DNA from: Dermacentor variabilis
Lineage: Eukaryota > Arthropoda > Arachnida > Ixodida > Ixodidae
DNA: 64,000 nt
Reading direction: 5' to 3'
NCBI RefSeq assembly: GCF_050947875.1
Contig: NC_134569.1
Location: 33,576,777-33,640,776, forward strand
This document shows positions 49,262 through 60,939 of the stretch, in pieces. Both the position numbers and the translations under genes were made by a program. Position 1 is the stretch's first letter. Each line of letters opens with the position of its first letter. Under the pieces are notes generated by a model that searched no databases, was not told the DNA's origin, and was given only the letters and a program-made list of their open reading frames with translations.

Positions 49262-49920
49262 GTGTGAAGTTTAACGAATAAGCATGAGTCCATTGATACA
49301 TTTCTGGACGGCTTGAATCATCAGTGTGAATTTTTGTGTTTCACTGAAACCTAGTTGACTGTTAAATCTGCTGATGTGATTTTGCCTGTGTATAGGTGTG
49401 CTTTTGTTCCGCGTAGTAGCAAGCGAGGAGCGGGCGTTTAAATATATGTGCAAAATAATTTTCACGAAGTTATATCCAAATATTCCCTTGTAGATTGTCA
49501 CTATGAATGCTTACTGATAAAGTACACCAATTCAATGTTACTTGTACTTTACAGACCTCCTTCTGGTAATATTACTGAGTTCCTTGCATACCTTGAACTA
49601 ATTTTGCATTATCTGCTCCGTATTGTCCTCCCCGTCATTTTTACCGTTGACTAACATCAACATACTCTTACAGGACTGCAATAAGCAGCGCCTTCTTTAC
49701 CCATTTTATTATTTTGGTTGCCAAGGTATCGTTGATGTACCTACTTAGAGGAGAGACAGATCTGAAACGTTGCTGGACCTGTGCTTTACAAACTACCCTG
49801 TTGCTCAATCAGATGTCGGTGCATTAACATCAGGGATAAGCGATAATTTGCACATTTTAGTTTTCCACGCCGTACTGTTCAGACCATAACAGCTTCAGAG
49901 ACCACTGCCCTATGCTGTAC
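49262..49920 (+). pseudogene. CR1/Jockey-like LINE, endonuclease domain relic
   Basis: Reads NKHESIDTFLDGLNHQ, FLCFTET (Glu of the catalytic site), LLIKYTNSMLLVLYRPPSGN and, after a break, TLLDLCFTNYPVAQSDVGAL then ISDNLHILV. This is the apurinic-type endonuclease of non-LTR elements, degenerate: the GDFN block reads as TVD-N and the SDH block as SDN. Interrupted at 49928 by an RTE insertion. Confidence 0.8.
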
Positions 49921-49928
49921 AGAAAAAT

Positions 49929-50635
49929 CATCACCATCATCATCAGCCTGGTCACGCCCACTGCAGGGCAAATGCATCTCCCATACTTCTACAACAACCC
50001 CGGTCATGTACTAATTGTGGCCACGTTGTCACTGCAAACTTCTTAATCTCACCCGCCCACCTAAATTTCTGCCGCCCCCTGCTACGCTTCTCTTCCCTTG
50101 GAATCCAGTCCGTAAACCTTAATGACCATCGATTATCTTCCCTCCTCATTACATGTCCTGCCCATGCCAATTTCTTTTTCTTGATTTCAACTAAGATGTC
50201 ATTAACTCGCGTTTGTTCCCTCACCCAATCTGCTCTTTTCTTATCCCTTAACGTTAAACCCATCATTCTTCTTTCCATAGCTCGTTGCGTCGTCCTCAAT
50301 TTAAGTAGAACCCTTTTCGTAAACCCCCAGGTTTCTGCCCCGTACGTGAGTACTGGTAAGACACAGCTGTTATGCACTTTTCTCTTGAGGGATAATAGCA
50401 ACCTGCAGTTCATGATCTGAGAATGCCTGCCAAACGCACCCTAGGCCATACTTATTCTTCTGATTATTTCCGTCTCACGACCCGGACCCGCGGTCACCAT
50501 CTGCCCTAAGTAGATTTAGTCCCTTATCACTTCCACAGCCTCGCTACCTATCGTAAACTGCTGTTCTCTTCCCGAGACTGTTAAACATTGCTTTAGTTTT
50601 CTGCACATTAATTTTTAGACGCAGCCTTCTGCTTT
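49929..50635 (-). mobile_element. RTE-type LINE copy inserted in the CR1/Jockey-like LINE
   Basis: 5'-truncated RTE on the reverse strand with VLPVLTYGAETW, RAMERRMMGLTLRDKKRADW, ILVEIKKKKLAWAGHVMRRE and DRGCCRSMGDAFALQWA, ending in a catcatcatcatc-like tail. 5' end near 50635. Flanked by agaaaaat at 49921-49928 and 50636-50643, a target duplication. It is longer and somewhat better preserved than the copy at 43265. Confidence 0.92.
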
Positions 50636-50643
50636 AGAAAAAT

Positions 50644-51955
50644 AGCAGGAGACAAAATTGCCTTTTTCTGCAGCTTATTGAGGAAGCAGACTGGAGCCCT
50701 TTACTACAAGACATTGACCATATCGTGGCGTATGACATTTTTTTTAGAAAATGTCACAGGATTGTATCACTTAGCATCTCCTCTTGTTGAATTTAGGAAG
50801 CGTAAGAAGTCCAGAAAACTATAGATTGACGCCTCCCTTATGAAGCGCATAAGAGAACCTGATAAGATGTTCTCCTTGTTCATAAAAGCAAAGATAATTG
50901 CCTTTTTACGGGAACATAAGACGGCGAAGAATAACCTAAATTCCGATATAAAGGAAGCTCCTGCCATTTACTAGAAAAGAAAGTTTAAAACTATTTGCAA
51001 TAATTATCGAAAACTTGCAACAGTGCGAAAAACCTCACGTCACCAGAAATGAGCAATGATATTTCGGAAATCATGATAGTGGGCACGCATTACTCAGATA
51101 CTTCAGTCGTCGACAAACTTCATGAACATTTCTTAAAGGCCAGGATATCTGACAACCCCTACGCAGGCAACACTGATTGCACGTCATACATTACTCATTG
51201 CGCTGTGTAGTTGTTATTCACCACTCCCGCCACTGAATTAGAGGTTATTGACCTCGTGTAGAATATAGACAATAATAGTGCATGTGAAATATACGAAATG
51301 AAGCCTCAGCCTTTAAAAACGATTTCTCATATCGTTGTTCGGCCCGTCGCTCACATTTTGAACTTATTTCTTTGCACTAGAACATTCCCTGATAAACTAA
51401 ACATCGCAAGGGAGACAGCAATTTTCAAAGTAGGCGACAAAGGTGACCTTGGCAATTACCAGCCAATCTCGTTCTTGCCGATATTGTCAATAGGTTTTGA
51501 ACAGACAAGTTGTTCTACGTGTTCTAAGTTCTTTTTTTCAACAAACCAATGTAATAACAAAGCAGCAGTGTGGATTTAAAAAAAAGAGGTTCTGAAGTGG
51601 CCTTCTCTGAAACAAAACTCTTGATAACTTCGAGCACAAGTTATTCACTTTAGGCTTGTTCCTTGGTTTCCGGAAACCAGTTGACCCCATAAGCCATGAC
51701 ATAGTGTATAAACATGGAATCATAGGAGTCGCCTTAGATTTGGTTGAAAGCTACCATAAAAATCGCGTTCAATGCACTGCCATGAATCCTTTCAGATCTC
51801 GTATGGGGCATCTAACATGCGATGTTTCTCCGGGGTCAATTCTTGGGCCGCTTCTCTTTCTTCTTTATGTCAATGAAATCGTAAATGTGCTAGAAACGCC
51901 ACACTTAACATTATATGCGGATGACACCAGCGCATGCTTTTCCCTCAGGAATTGA
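50644..51955 (+). pseudogene. CR1/Jockey-like LINE, RT domain relic
   Basis: Continues the host LINE after the insertion. Linker with QLIEEADWSPLL in fragments; RT from about 51330: LFLCTRTFPDKLNIARETAI, GDLGNYQPISFLPILSIGFE, then GFRKPVDPISHDIV (motif A region, with the first catalytic Asp position altered), SPGSILGPLLFLLYVNEIVN and LYADDTSACF (motif C kept). Frames are broken several times. The domain order endonuclease then RT without RNase H suits CR1/L2/Jockey-like clades. Confidence 0.85.
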
Positions 51956-52597
51956 AACTTTTCCATGAGGAGTCCCGTCCTTTCTTTTTTAACGCCTTTC
52001 TCTTTGTCCCTGCTCTTCTTTACGTCTTTATTTTTCTTTTTCCTTCCCCTAGTGCAGGGTAGCAAACCGGAGGCTTAGACTCTGGTTAACCTCCCTGCCT
52101 TTCTCTCGTTTGCATCTGTCTCTCTCTCACTCTTGCATGAGCAGGCTAACGATTGCCTGCAAGAACTGTCAAAATCGCTTAATGTTAACAGTTTAGAATT
52201 AAAGATTTAAAAAAAGTATATCATATTTATACCTCGTAATAGGGCAGCTAACACTTAACATTATATGCGGATGACACCAGCGCATGCTTTTCCCTCAGGA
52301 ATTGAAACTTTTACATGAGGAGTCCCGTCCTTTTTTTTTCACGCCTTTCTCTTTGTCCCTGCTCTTCTTTACGTCTTTATTTTTCTTTTTCCTTCCCCTA
52401 GTGCAGGGTAGCAAACCGGAGGCTTAGACTCTGGTTAACCTCCCTGCCTTTCTCTCATTTGCATCTGTCTCTCTCTCACTCTTGCATGAGCAGGCTAACG
52501 ATTGCCTGCAAGAACTGTCGAAATCGCCTAATGTTAACAGTTTAGAATTAAGGATTTAAAAAAAGTATATCATATTTATACCTTGTAATAGGGCAGC
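51901..52597. repeat. 350-bp direct tandem duplication
   Basis: 51901-52250 and 52251-52597 are nearly identical (few substitutions; runs of t differ by one). Each unit contains RT motif C (YADDTSACF), an inserted GA-headed repeat in reverse, and the next RT stretch. The period is 350 bases, read from ttatatgcggatgac at 51911 and 52261. Confidence 0.95.
51962..52140 (-). repeat. GA-headed dispersed repeat, copies 2 and 3
   Basis: Reverse strand: gagagagaca...gagaaaggcagggaggttaaccagag...ccggtttgctaccctgcactagggg. It interrupts the LINE RT after motif C; being inside the tandem duplication it recurs at 52312-52490. Confidence 0.7.
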
Positions 52598-53266
52598 TCC
52601 TGACGTGAATTTTATTCACTTTCGCAATAAAGTAATCGACCGAGTTACGTCATACAAATTTCTGGGTGTCGTTTTCAACAAACATCTAGCACCCAGAAGC
52701 TTCATTATGTAACACCAGATTTCTTAAACAAACACCCCAATGCACTGTCAATTATCGAGAAATGCATTTCTGCCCAAGCCATGAAAAAAAGTCTGCATAC
52801 ACTTTTTATGCGCGGGTATACACGGGTATACACGGTATACACGGGTATTATGCATGGTAATAGGCATACACGGGTCCTATTAACAGTTCTGTAGGGACGG
52901 ACTGGTTAAGAAAATGCTCACCTTTGTTGTACGGAATTGTTGTCATGTTTTCAATGTTGTTCGTTATAACGTCTAGTGTTTGTACAGTTACTCTTGAAGT
53001 CATCATATCTTACATATATTGTGTATCCTTGTAGCTACGTGAAGTTTGCACCACATTTAACTTTAACATTACAAGTTTCCGTTTTCTTTTTTTTGCTTTT
53101 GCATCCAGTGATGACTGTTCTCTTTTTTGTTATTCTCGCTGACGGTTGTGCGTATGGGTAGCTGGCGCTTTATCAAATATTAATTTGTCTTTTTTCCAGC
53201 GCCCACGGAAAATTTCAACAAGATTGTCTGAAATAAACATATCATATCATATCATATCATATCATA
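52598..53266 (+). mobile_element. CR1/Jockey-like LINE, 3' part with (ATATC)n tail
   Basis: After the duplication, remnants such as RNKVIDRVTSYKFLGVVF (across a shift, 52610-52690) continue the RT thumb. acacgggtat repeats lie at 52812-52880. The 3' end is caagattgtctgaaataaacatatcatatcatatc..., an AATAAA followed by an ATATC microsatellite (53239-53266). Confidence 0.8.
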
Positions 53267-53279
53267 AAACAGTCAACCT

Positions 53280-54400
53280 ATCCGTTCCCAGTGGTGGAGA
53301 TTTTTTAGACTGGCCCAGCCTAACTTTTTGCCGGTAGCTCTGTGGCACGGCGCTGCTGTCTGTTGTTGAAGATGGTGGCTGTGCTTCACACGTCCACGGC
53401 ATACAAGCAACGAAGAATTTCTCGTTTTCTATGGAGCAAGGGATGAACACCCATCGATATCCACCGAGTAATGCAGCCCGCGTATGGGGAAAGGTGTCTC
53501 GCTTTGAAAAGTGTGAGGCAGTGGTGTTGTGAGTTCGCAAAAGGCCCTGAAGACTTGCATGGCAATGAGCATTCGGGAAGGCCGCGTGCGCCGCTGACTG
53601 ACGACATTTCTCGCCTGGATGCAGGGATGAAAGCGGATCGGCGTCTGCACCTCAAGAACATTTCCCGGGAGCGTAACATTTCGCATCGGAGCGATTACGA
53701 CATATCTCATTGGTCCTTAGCGTAACGGAACGTTTCACGTTGGTAGGTGCCTATGCAGTTGGATGACATGATGAAATGAAAGCGAATGATTGCTCCACTG
53801 AATCATCGACAATGATATGCTGAGGAGCGTGAAAGATTCATGAATCGCATTCTTACTGATGTTGAAACGTGCATACTGCATTTCACGCCGAAATCGAGGC
53901 AGCAGAGCATTGTGTGGAAACATCCAGGTTCGTCTGGGACAAAAAAAAAATTCTATTCAGTGTCATCCGCTGGGAAAGTAATGCTAATGGTCTTCTGGGA
54001 TCGCCGAGGACAACTTCTGCTGGCTTTCATGCCACAAGGTGCCACGATCAATGCTGACAGTTATTGTTCCACTCTGTGGACAACGCGGCTACCCTCCACG
54101 GCTATGCAAGGTCATATGTGGCAGTGAGAACCGCCGACAAGCTCCGGTGATTTCACTGGTAGAGTCTGGCCCACCCAGATGCAGTTGAGACCTCGCATTT
54201 AGTGATTTTGACCTTTTCGATCCGCTGATGAAATTCCCTAGCATGACCGCGATTAACGTGCAACGAAGCCGAGACAGCAATCCGACTGTGGTATTACAGT
54301 CAGCCGGACGAATTCTACCACAGGGGCTTCTTAAATTTAGTGCTGCGATGAGGCGAAACTATGAACAACTGTTCCGCTATATGGAAAAATAGCGTAAGGT
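53280..54400 (+). pseudogene. Mariner-type transposase relic
   Basis: Follows the LINE tail with about 15 bases between. N-terminal helix-turn-helix region: EMQPVYGERCLALKSVRQW, EFAKGPEDLHGNEHSGRPRA. Then, after breaks, LTDVETCILHFTPKSRQQSI (family TGDETW; catalytic Asp is Val), VWKHPGSSGTKKKFYSVSSA, GKVMLMVFWDRRGQLLLAFM and GATINADSYCSTL. The second and third catalytic blocks are only traces (AHPD..., SSDFDLF-like at about 54165-54215). The C-terminus FYHRGFLNLV lies near 54315-54345. Inverted ends not found. Inactive. Confidence 0.88.
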
Positions 54401-55900
54401 ACGTAGAATAGTACGTATATTTGTCATTACCTGTATGTACCTTATTTTGGTCAATAGAATATAGAGGCAAATACTTTCTGATGAGCTCTCGTATATTCGC
54501 CATATTACCCAACCTACTAAACACGTATATGGGGTACGAGTGAAAGAAAATATGGGGCGAAATGAGCCTCCGAGAGGAAGGCGAGCATAACCCAAAGCCT
54601 ATAGAGAATATGAAAAAAATATAACCAAATGAAAAATGTCCTAGCATAAAATGCCGGAAGCAATTAATGAGGGGAAGAAATTAAATTATGAATGACATTG
54701 GGATACTTTATTTTATTACTTTCAGCATTATTAAGATACTAAGCAACCATTCCATCAGTTATATTTTTTCGCTATCTCCTAATTCTGTTTAAACTCACGA
54801 TTTTCTTCCTTTTGTCGAAGTTAATAAATTCGAGCCTTAAATTAATATTAATGGTACCCTTAAAACGAAAGCTGCCTACTTCAGGCGGTTATTGTGTCTA
54901 ATGAAAGAACTTCTAATATGCGCTCTTGCAAAGTCCATCTAAATCCTCATCTCGTAATGAATGAGCTTTCAGTGGCCAGTGGGACTATTTCGAGCCCGTG
55001 AGATGCCAGCAGTGTTTTCAACCGTCCCTTTGGAAAGACTTGCGCTACCATCCGCTTACTTCTAGTGGGCTATTTTTCGGCTCGTTTTGGCTTACTTGCG
55101 TTTATTCTTGGATAAAGAAAACAGCGTTTACAGTGTCGCCGAAAGCATCACTCATCTTGTAGAAATGTCGGAAGAAAAGGCACTATAAGAAAGCACACGT
55201 GCAGTGTCTTCCCCAAATGCGAGTTTAAACATCTTAATATATTGCATCACTGACGTGTTTGTAGTAATATCTTTCAAAAGGCCCTTTTATCATCAAAAAA
55301 TAAAAAAATAAAAAATATTAGCGGGATAGACTTACCTGCTATGAAAATGTCTCGCTTCATTATTTAAACTGTTCTTTTTTTTTTCTTCAGGAGCGGCTTT
55401 GGTTGGGAGTGCTTTTGACAGTAATATGGTGATCGATTTACTGCTGCAAACTTTGTCATTACTACTATGAGGGCATAGTAAGATTGATGGCAAAGCTTCT
55501 GCGACAGTCACTTTTTCATTTCCTCTAGCAGCATATCGCAGTGTCTATTTCACTTGTCTCCTCACCTGTCCTCTTTTCTTTGCTGCTCCCTTTCTCTACG
55601 CAATAAAGTATTTTACGAACATGGACAGGATAAACACCACGTCATTTTCTTATTAACTCCAGTTCCTGTTTGTGCTATGGCTACCAGTCTATAGTTCGAG
55701 TTTCGCGAGAGGAATTTCACGACCAGTTCCACGAGACGTATTCATGGCAAGAAAATGTCATTAAAAAAATAGAGGACGCTTACTCCTAATGCGATGTCAT
55801 TCAAACATTCCTGACTGCTTATCATGCTTACCGGCAACAGCAGCTTATGTAACCATAATGTTTACTGGGAAACGCTCGCGGTGAACTCTATGCACAAAGG
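54401..55900. other. AT-rich, no gene recognised
   Basis: A C/T-rich stretch followed by gcaataaagtatttt near 55550-55615 could be a retroposon 3' end. Nothing else identified. Confidence 0.35.
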
Positions 55901-55909
55901 CGAGCTTTC

Positions 55910-56165
55910 TGGTAGAAACTCAGCCTATTTCGTGGGCCGCGATCTGATTGAGGCGAGCGTCATCTGGAGGTATCGCAAGAGACCGGATGCTTGGCTCCGT
56001 GGCCTCCGAGATCTCAAACGCCGTGGCCGGCCCATGAATGGTAGAAACGCTGTAAAAGGGGTGTGTGTTTGAGTTTCCGCGTAACAGAATTATGTTTCCC
56101 CGTATATTCAAATCACAATCTGGAGCTCTCATGTCAGTAGGTTGTGTGTAAGTCATACTTTACGA
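55910..56165. repeat. Probable dispersed repeat
   Basis: gtgtgtttgagtttccgcgtaacagaattatgtttccccgtatattcaaatcacaatctggagctctcatgtcagtaggttgtgtgtaagtc matches a tick repeat I remember, with a CpG-rich 5' part (55930-56050). No second copy was located in this window. Confidence 0.4.
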
Positions 56166-56179
56166 TTTTTCTTGTCGTA

Positions 56180-56345
56180 TATTGATGGGGGCGAAATGCG
56201 AAAACACCTGTGTACTTACATATAGGTGCACGTTAAAGATCCCCAGGCGGTCGAAATTTCCGGAGTCCTCCACTATGGCGTGGCTCATAATCAGAAAGTG
56301 GCTTTGACATATAAAACCCCACAATTTAATTACGATTTTTCCGAC
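56180..56345 (+). mobile_element. SINE body (same family as 18926-19168), head missing
   Basis: gatgggggcgaaatgcgaaaacacctgtgtact...gtgcacgttaaagatccccaggcggtcgaaat...cataatcagaaagtggctttgacatataaaaccccacaatttaatta aligns with the reverse strand of 18926-19080. The tRNA-like head is absent, a common 5' truncation. Confidence 0.85.
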
Positions 56346-56459
56346 GCATTGCACTTTGGAAAATTCAATTACTTCAGTAACTTCCTTCTGCTACACGGAT
56401 CGTCTGCGTGGTTGGGTTTGCATGGTTCGGAATGATTTTTGCCGAAGTGACGGTCGATG

Positions 56460-56535
56460 CTGGTTGCGGGCCGCCGACGCCGACGTCGGAATTTCTGCGA
56501 CACGGTGCCCTTAACGCTATGGCGCTAAAAGTAAC
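56460..56535 (+). repeat. SINE-type 3' module
   Basis: gccgccgacgccgacgtcggaatttctgcgacacggtgcccttaacgctatggcgctaaaa repeats the end of the SINE at 1105-1330. It leads directly into repeat B. Confidence 0.75.
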
Positions 56536-56870
56536 ATTTTCGCGGGAAAGGTGAAGCATATATAACTATACGAAAGTATTAGACAAATACACTTAGACTC
56601 GTGGCTCTTTAGGCAGTATAGAGAGAAACACTCGCTTCCTAACTCAACAGGCATGTTGTCACGCGCGCCCCGACAAACATGAACAGATGTCACTTGATGA
56701 CCACGAGCCCTCGCTGTCACAACGCTGGCGTGATGAGTGCACGCAGCAGGTAGCGCACGTGGTCGCACCAAAGCGATCGCTTCGTGTTGCCACTCGCTTC
56801 ATCGTTTCAGCTAAGCCGCGTCTCCAAAAATCGGATTGCGCGATCGCAAGCACTAGGCTTCCGCGAAGAC
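56536..56870 (+). repeat. Repeat B, copy 2 (diverged)
   Basis: cgcgggaaaggtgaagcatat..., aacaggcatgttgtcacgcgcgcc...acaaacatgaacagatgtcacttgatgacc and a following CpG-rich part correspond in order to copies at 18180 and 60940, with more divergence. Confidence 0.55.
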
Positions 56871-57289
56871 AGCGTTCATAAAGCCATCAAGCATCTCGGC
56901 TCCGCCTTCCAGGCAAGCCCGCTCAGCTGCAAACGGGACAGCTCGGGGCGCGCTCATCCTCCTTGCACTTCGACTTTATTTGCGACAGCACGGCGGCGAC
57001 GATGAAAACACACATGGGCCTCCGTCCGTTTGCGATCACGATAAAATACCCTTGCCTTGTTTTGACGATACCATTCAGTTCCATGGCACCAACCTAATTT
57101 ATGTAGCTGTGTCGCTGTGCTCGACAGGCTTTCTTTAGAGCAGTACTACCACTTTATCCAAGAAGTTTTTTTTTAATATGTTGAAAGCCCAGTTCACAAA
57201 TTTACACCTGAGGTTTGACTCAAAAGAAACACCCTTGCGTATTCTGGTAAGTTATTCTGGTAACCCGGAAAGAAATTGCGGGTTATTGC

Positions 57290-57900
57290 GATAGCAATTA
57301 TATAGACTCCAGGCGCATTTTCGCCGTCGTCGCGATTGCCCCCCCCCCCCCCGCATGGTGTTCCGTATAACAATGAAGGGCGTTAAAACCGTCGCCACGC
57401 GTCGTATGTTGTCTGTGAGAGTGAAAGCACGCGAGGGCAGCTGACGATCGCGGCTCAATCTGGCGCACGCGATGGCGAAGCGCATAGCAAACGCGCCGTG
57501 TTCCGTGGCGTGAAAGGCCGGGGGGGGGGGACGAAGCGGGGGCAGCGTTGCGCTCCGACAGCAACTGCGCATTTCGCCAGCGGGAGCAAGGGAACTGACG
57601 ATCGCGGCTTAATCTCGCGCGCCATCTATGGAGAAAAGCGGAGACGCATTTCACTTTCGCGAGGGAGTGGGTGGTGGCTTCCCTTCCGCCAACAAGTGCG
57701 TACTTTTCAAGGCCACGCGCGCTCGTGTGCGCCTTATCTTGAAAAGGATCTGCAGACATGCGCGCGGTATTCTAGCCGTTCTTGCATTGAAGCGATAGAC
57801 GTCAGGAAGGTCACTTCGCTCGCTGCTGCTGCCGCGCTTGCTCACACCAGAACTTTGACAGCGGGTGTCCACGCTCAACGTGTGCTTTGTCTTTGGGGCG
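57290..57900 (-). repeat. Repeat B, copy 3 (reverse)
   Basis: Matches 61120-61740 in reverse: gactccaggcgcattttcgccg, gaaagcacgcgagg, ctgacgatcgcggctcaatc, gcaactgcgcatt, gggaactgacgatcgcggct and aagtgcgtactt. Encoded text GSSSERSDLPDVYRFNAR parallels GSSCERSDLHAVYRFNTR at 61165-61220. Holds poly-C (57339-57352) and poly-G (57520-57530). Confidence 0.8.
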
Positions 57901-58033
57901 ATACTGCGACTTTTTCGTTACCTGCAGTAAACTGCAGTTAACTGCAGTTAAGGGCGTTTGTATTGCACTCAAGCAAACTTCTGGTTCATAGCAGAAAGCG
58001 TCTTTCAGCAATATATCAAAAAAAAACTTTACT

Positions 58034-58034
58034 G

Positions 58035-58069
<35 letters not shown>
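58034..58069. repeat. (CTA)n microsatellite
   Basis: About twelve CTA units. Confidence 0.97.
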
Positions 58070-58071
<2 letters not shown>

Positions 58072-59097
58072 CTTTTGCAGAGCAATGTTATCGCTTTTCA
58101 TAAAATAAATACTGACACTGCGAGCCTAGGTCAACATATTTCGCTAAAGCGGAGTGCACAGAAGCAGGATATACCGCAGAACTATACAGAATGGCAAGAA
58201 CAAATCATATTTTCTAAGCACGCGTTCTGTATTTAAACGGCCCTTCACCAGGCCACGTAGCTTATACGCGTAATGACACGTAAGTTGTTACGTGTCCTCT
58301 AAGGAGTTTTCTACGGCAAGAATTTTTCAAATTATTTCATTTAAAGCAGAGGAAGAAATACTTGAAGTGCCGTGACCCATGATATCCGGAGGCGAGCGTC
58401 ACCGCCAACCCAAACACTCTCTTTGCTTGCCACTTCCAGCCTCCGCAAGCGAAATTCCTTCTCTGCCTTCTTCTACACGGGAGTCGGAGGATCACGTAGC
58501 AAATTCGTCACGGGCCCCGCGCAGGCTTTTTTTTTCCCCACTCTCTAGCGTTTTTGCGCACTCGCGGTAATGGTCTCACGCGCGAGCTGTTGAATTTCTC
58601 TCGTTTCGCGCAGCGCACGATTTTGCGCGCTCTGCACGTGGATACCTGATTAGCGGTGTCTGTCAGTGCCACAATCACGAGTACTGAGGCATATGCGAGA
58701 GGATGAAAGTGTATGATAGCGGTGCTTGAACACGGTAGAAAATGATATAGTTTCGTTCTCTGAGCCCGTGATACACGACGTGGGAACAAATAGAAGAAAC
58801 GGAAGTACATATCTCTCTTGCTAAGCTACAAAGTAAAACAAAAACACGCAGACATTTGGTTTGTATTTTTTGTTCTTTCTCTAAACCTTCATTCATCTAT
58901 TGAAGCAAGAGATTAAGTAGATAACGGATGTTGTCTTGAATAATTATCGAAGTTACGTGTGAATGTGGATGACGTCACAGCAGTGCCTTATACTTAGGCG
59001 TGCTTGGGCGACTGAAGGGACGCTCCGGCTTGAAGCGCCGCGCCCGCGAGAAGGGCAAACGGCGTTTGGTTTGAAATTAGAGCTCTTTCCGCAGCGC

Positions 59098-59098
<1 letters not shown>
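58070..59098. other. No gene recognised
   Basis: CpG-rich patch at 58380-58640 with overlapping frames lacking known domains; otherwise AT-rich. Confidence 0.35.
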
Positions 59099-59135
<37 letters not shown>

Positions 59136-59205
59136 AAGGAAGGCAGGAATGTCAACTATTCAAGAGTCCGGTTGGCTACCCTGCGCTGGTGTAAGTGAGA
59201 AGGGA
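59099..59205 (+). repeat. GA-headed dispersed repeat, copy 4
   Basis: (GA)n at 59099-59132, then taaaaggaaggcaggaatgtcaac...gtccggttggctaccctgcgctggtg, the same architecture as 25441 and 51962. Confidence 0.7.
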
Positions 59206-60490
59206 CAGAAAGAGATAAATGGAGGTAGAGAGACGTGCACGGACAGCACTACAGGGTCAAAGGCGCTCGCACAAGCCAGACGTTCTCAGAAAGCACAAAA
59301 GTGCCTTCCTTGCTTTCTGAGCCTATGATCGGTAGGCACGGTGTTCTGGTATTATCTGTTCCCTCAGAAGACGGTCATCTAGTTTCCTGAATGCGTTAGA
59401 CATAGACTGTCTTTGTGCGCCGCAGCACGTAAGGATGTAATATTTAACAGACACGATCGTTAGCGCGCATTGTGTTCACTGTGCTTGTTAGCTCAAAATG
59501 GCCAAAACTGGTGAAGGGCATTTTAAAGAATTCGCCATCCTTTCTCTGTCTTATTGGAAGGAAAATGTGAACTACTGAAAGAAACTCATAACTTATTTTT
59601 TAGGACAAAGAATGAAGCTCTGGCAGCGACAGCTTTCATCTGTTCTCGTTTGTCCGCTGCCTGACAAACGAAACACACAATGCACAGGCCAAATGTTTTA
59701 TAGAACAAAACCCACAAAAACGCCATTGCTGCCATTGTTCGTCAATCAAATGAGTCAAAGACAAAGCAGAGATCTCTGAGCTTCTGTCCTCAACTTGTTC
59801 TTGTTCTTGATCCTTACTGAAATGGAGCTACCCACTCTGGGGAATCGGCAATGGATCGGGCGGTGAAAAGACTTTTATTATGATTTTGTTTTCGAGGAAA
59901 ACGAGGTAAAATGAATTAAGAATCTTGAAACCTGTCTACTGGTACAGATGTGAATGCTAATGTATCTAAATATTGCAGTAAAATTTATGTTAGCATAAGA
60001 AGTAAAAAGAACCGTTTTAGCATGCAATTCTTTTTTTCTCACGCGAAAAGTTGCAGATGGCTTTGCAAGAGTTCCTATGGCTATATCACAGTGCGGTAAC
60101 CCCAAAGGAAAGAATTAAAGAATTACTGTAAGAATAAAATCCGAGCCAAGGTATTGGAATGATTCTTTTAAAAATCCTTTCCTTTGAACAATGAACGGCC
60201 GACATGTCAAAAACAAATCTTACATATATTCACTCTCATTGCACAAGGGCACAGAGGTGATATAGCCACAACAGTCCTGTGGAGGGATAGGCTCAGGGGG
60301 GGGGGGGGGGGCGGAGGTAGGTGTCTCGGCACCGCAGTCTCGTAGTCGGTAGTTCAAGTTTTTGATAGGCGCGCCATAGGTTGTTCCAAGGAAAACTGAG
60401 ATGCGGTAAATCCGGCGATGAGAACGACGGTTTGACGAAGTTATTTGTAGTAACATATTTTCTTAATAGCGCCGCATTGATTAAAGCTGA
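59206..60490. other. No gene recognised; poly-G tract
   Basis: Poly-G of 16 at 60296-60311. A 98-codon reverse frame at 60293-60589 runs into it and has no recognised domain. Confidence 0.35.
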
Positions 60491-60499
60491 CGTCGGTAA

Positions 60500-60690
60500 C
60501 ACGGGAATTGCAGGACCATCATGGAATGCTACTGCGAGTGCACCCGCAAGTTCATTTAAGGCTAAACTTTGGTGGCCTGGAATGGACACACAATACGCAA
60601 ATGTCCTGGGACGAGAGAATATAGTGCTTAAAATGAATTTGACAGGTTATACGTGGTTAGTGAAGAACAGACAAATAGACAATGGATTAT
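60500..60690 (+). pseudogene. Possible gypsy-type integrase zinc-binding fragment
   Basis: FKAKLWWPGMDTQYANVL contains the WWPGMD string found just after the His-His part of the HHCC zinc-binding region in Ty3/gypsy integrases. GHHGM in the next frame upstream fits the preceding part. The expected CxxC is not visible. Only one motif supports this. Confidence 0.3.
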
Positions 60691-60939
60691 AATTGTGGCG
60701 GACGACAGAGATGATGGTAACTTTCCTGTAGCTAAAACAGTTGCCAATAATTCTGACTGAAAGATAGGTGTGAATTCAGGTAGCCGAATTGAACCTGCTA
60801 GCAATTTCTTTCAAAATCCGTGTGGAAGCGTTAAAAGATTTATCCTAATGCAAGTTCTTCTCGGCCTCCATCAGGTACTTTTTGCTTGCGATATGGGACT
60901 TGTCTAGCCTCGTGAGAGACTGCAAACCACAACAAAAAA

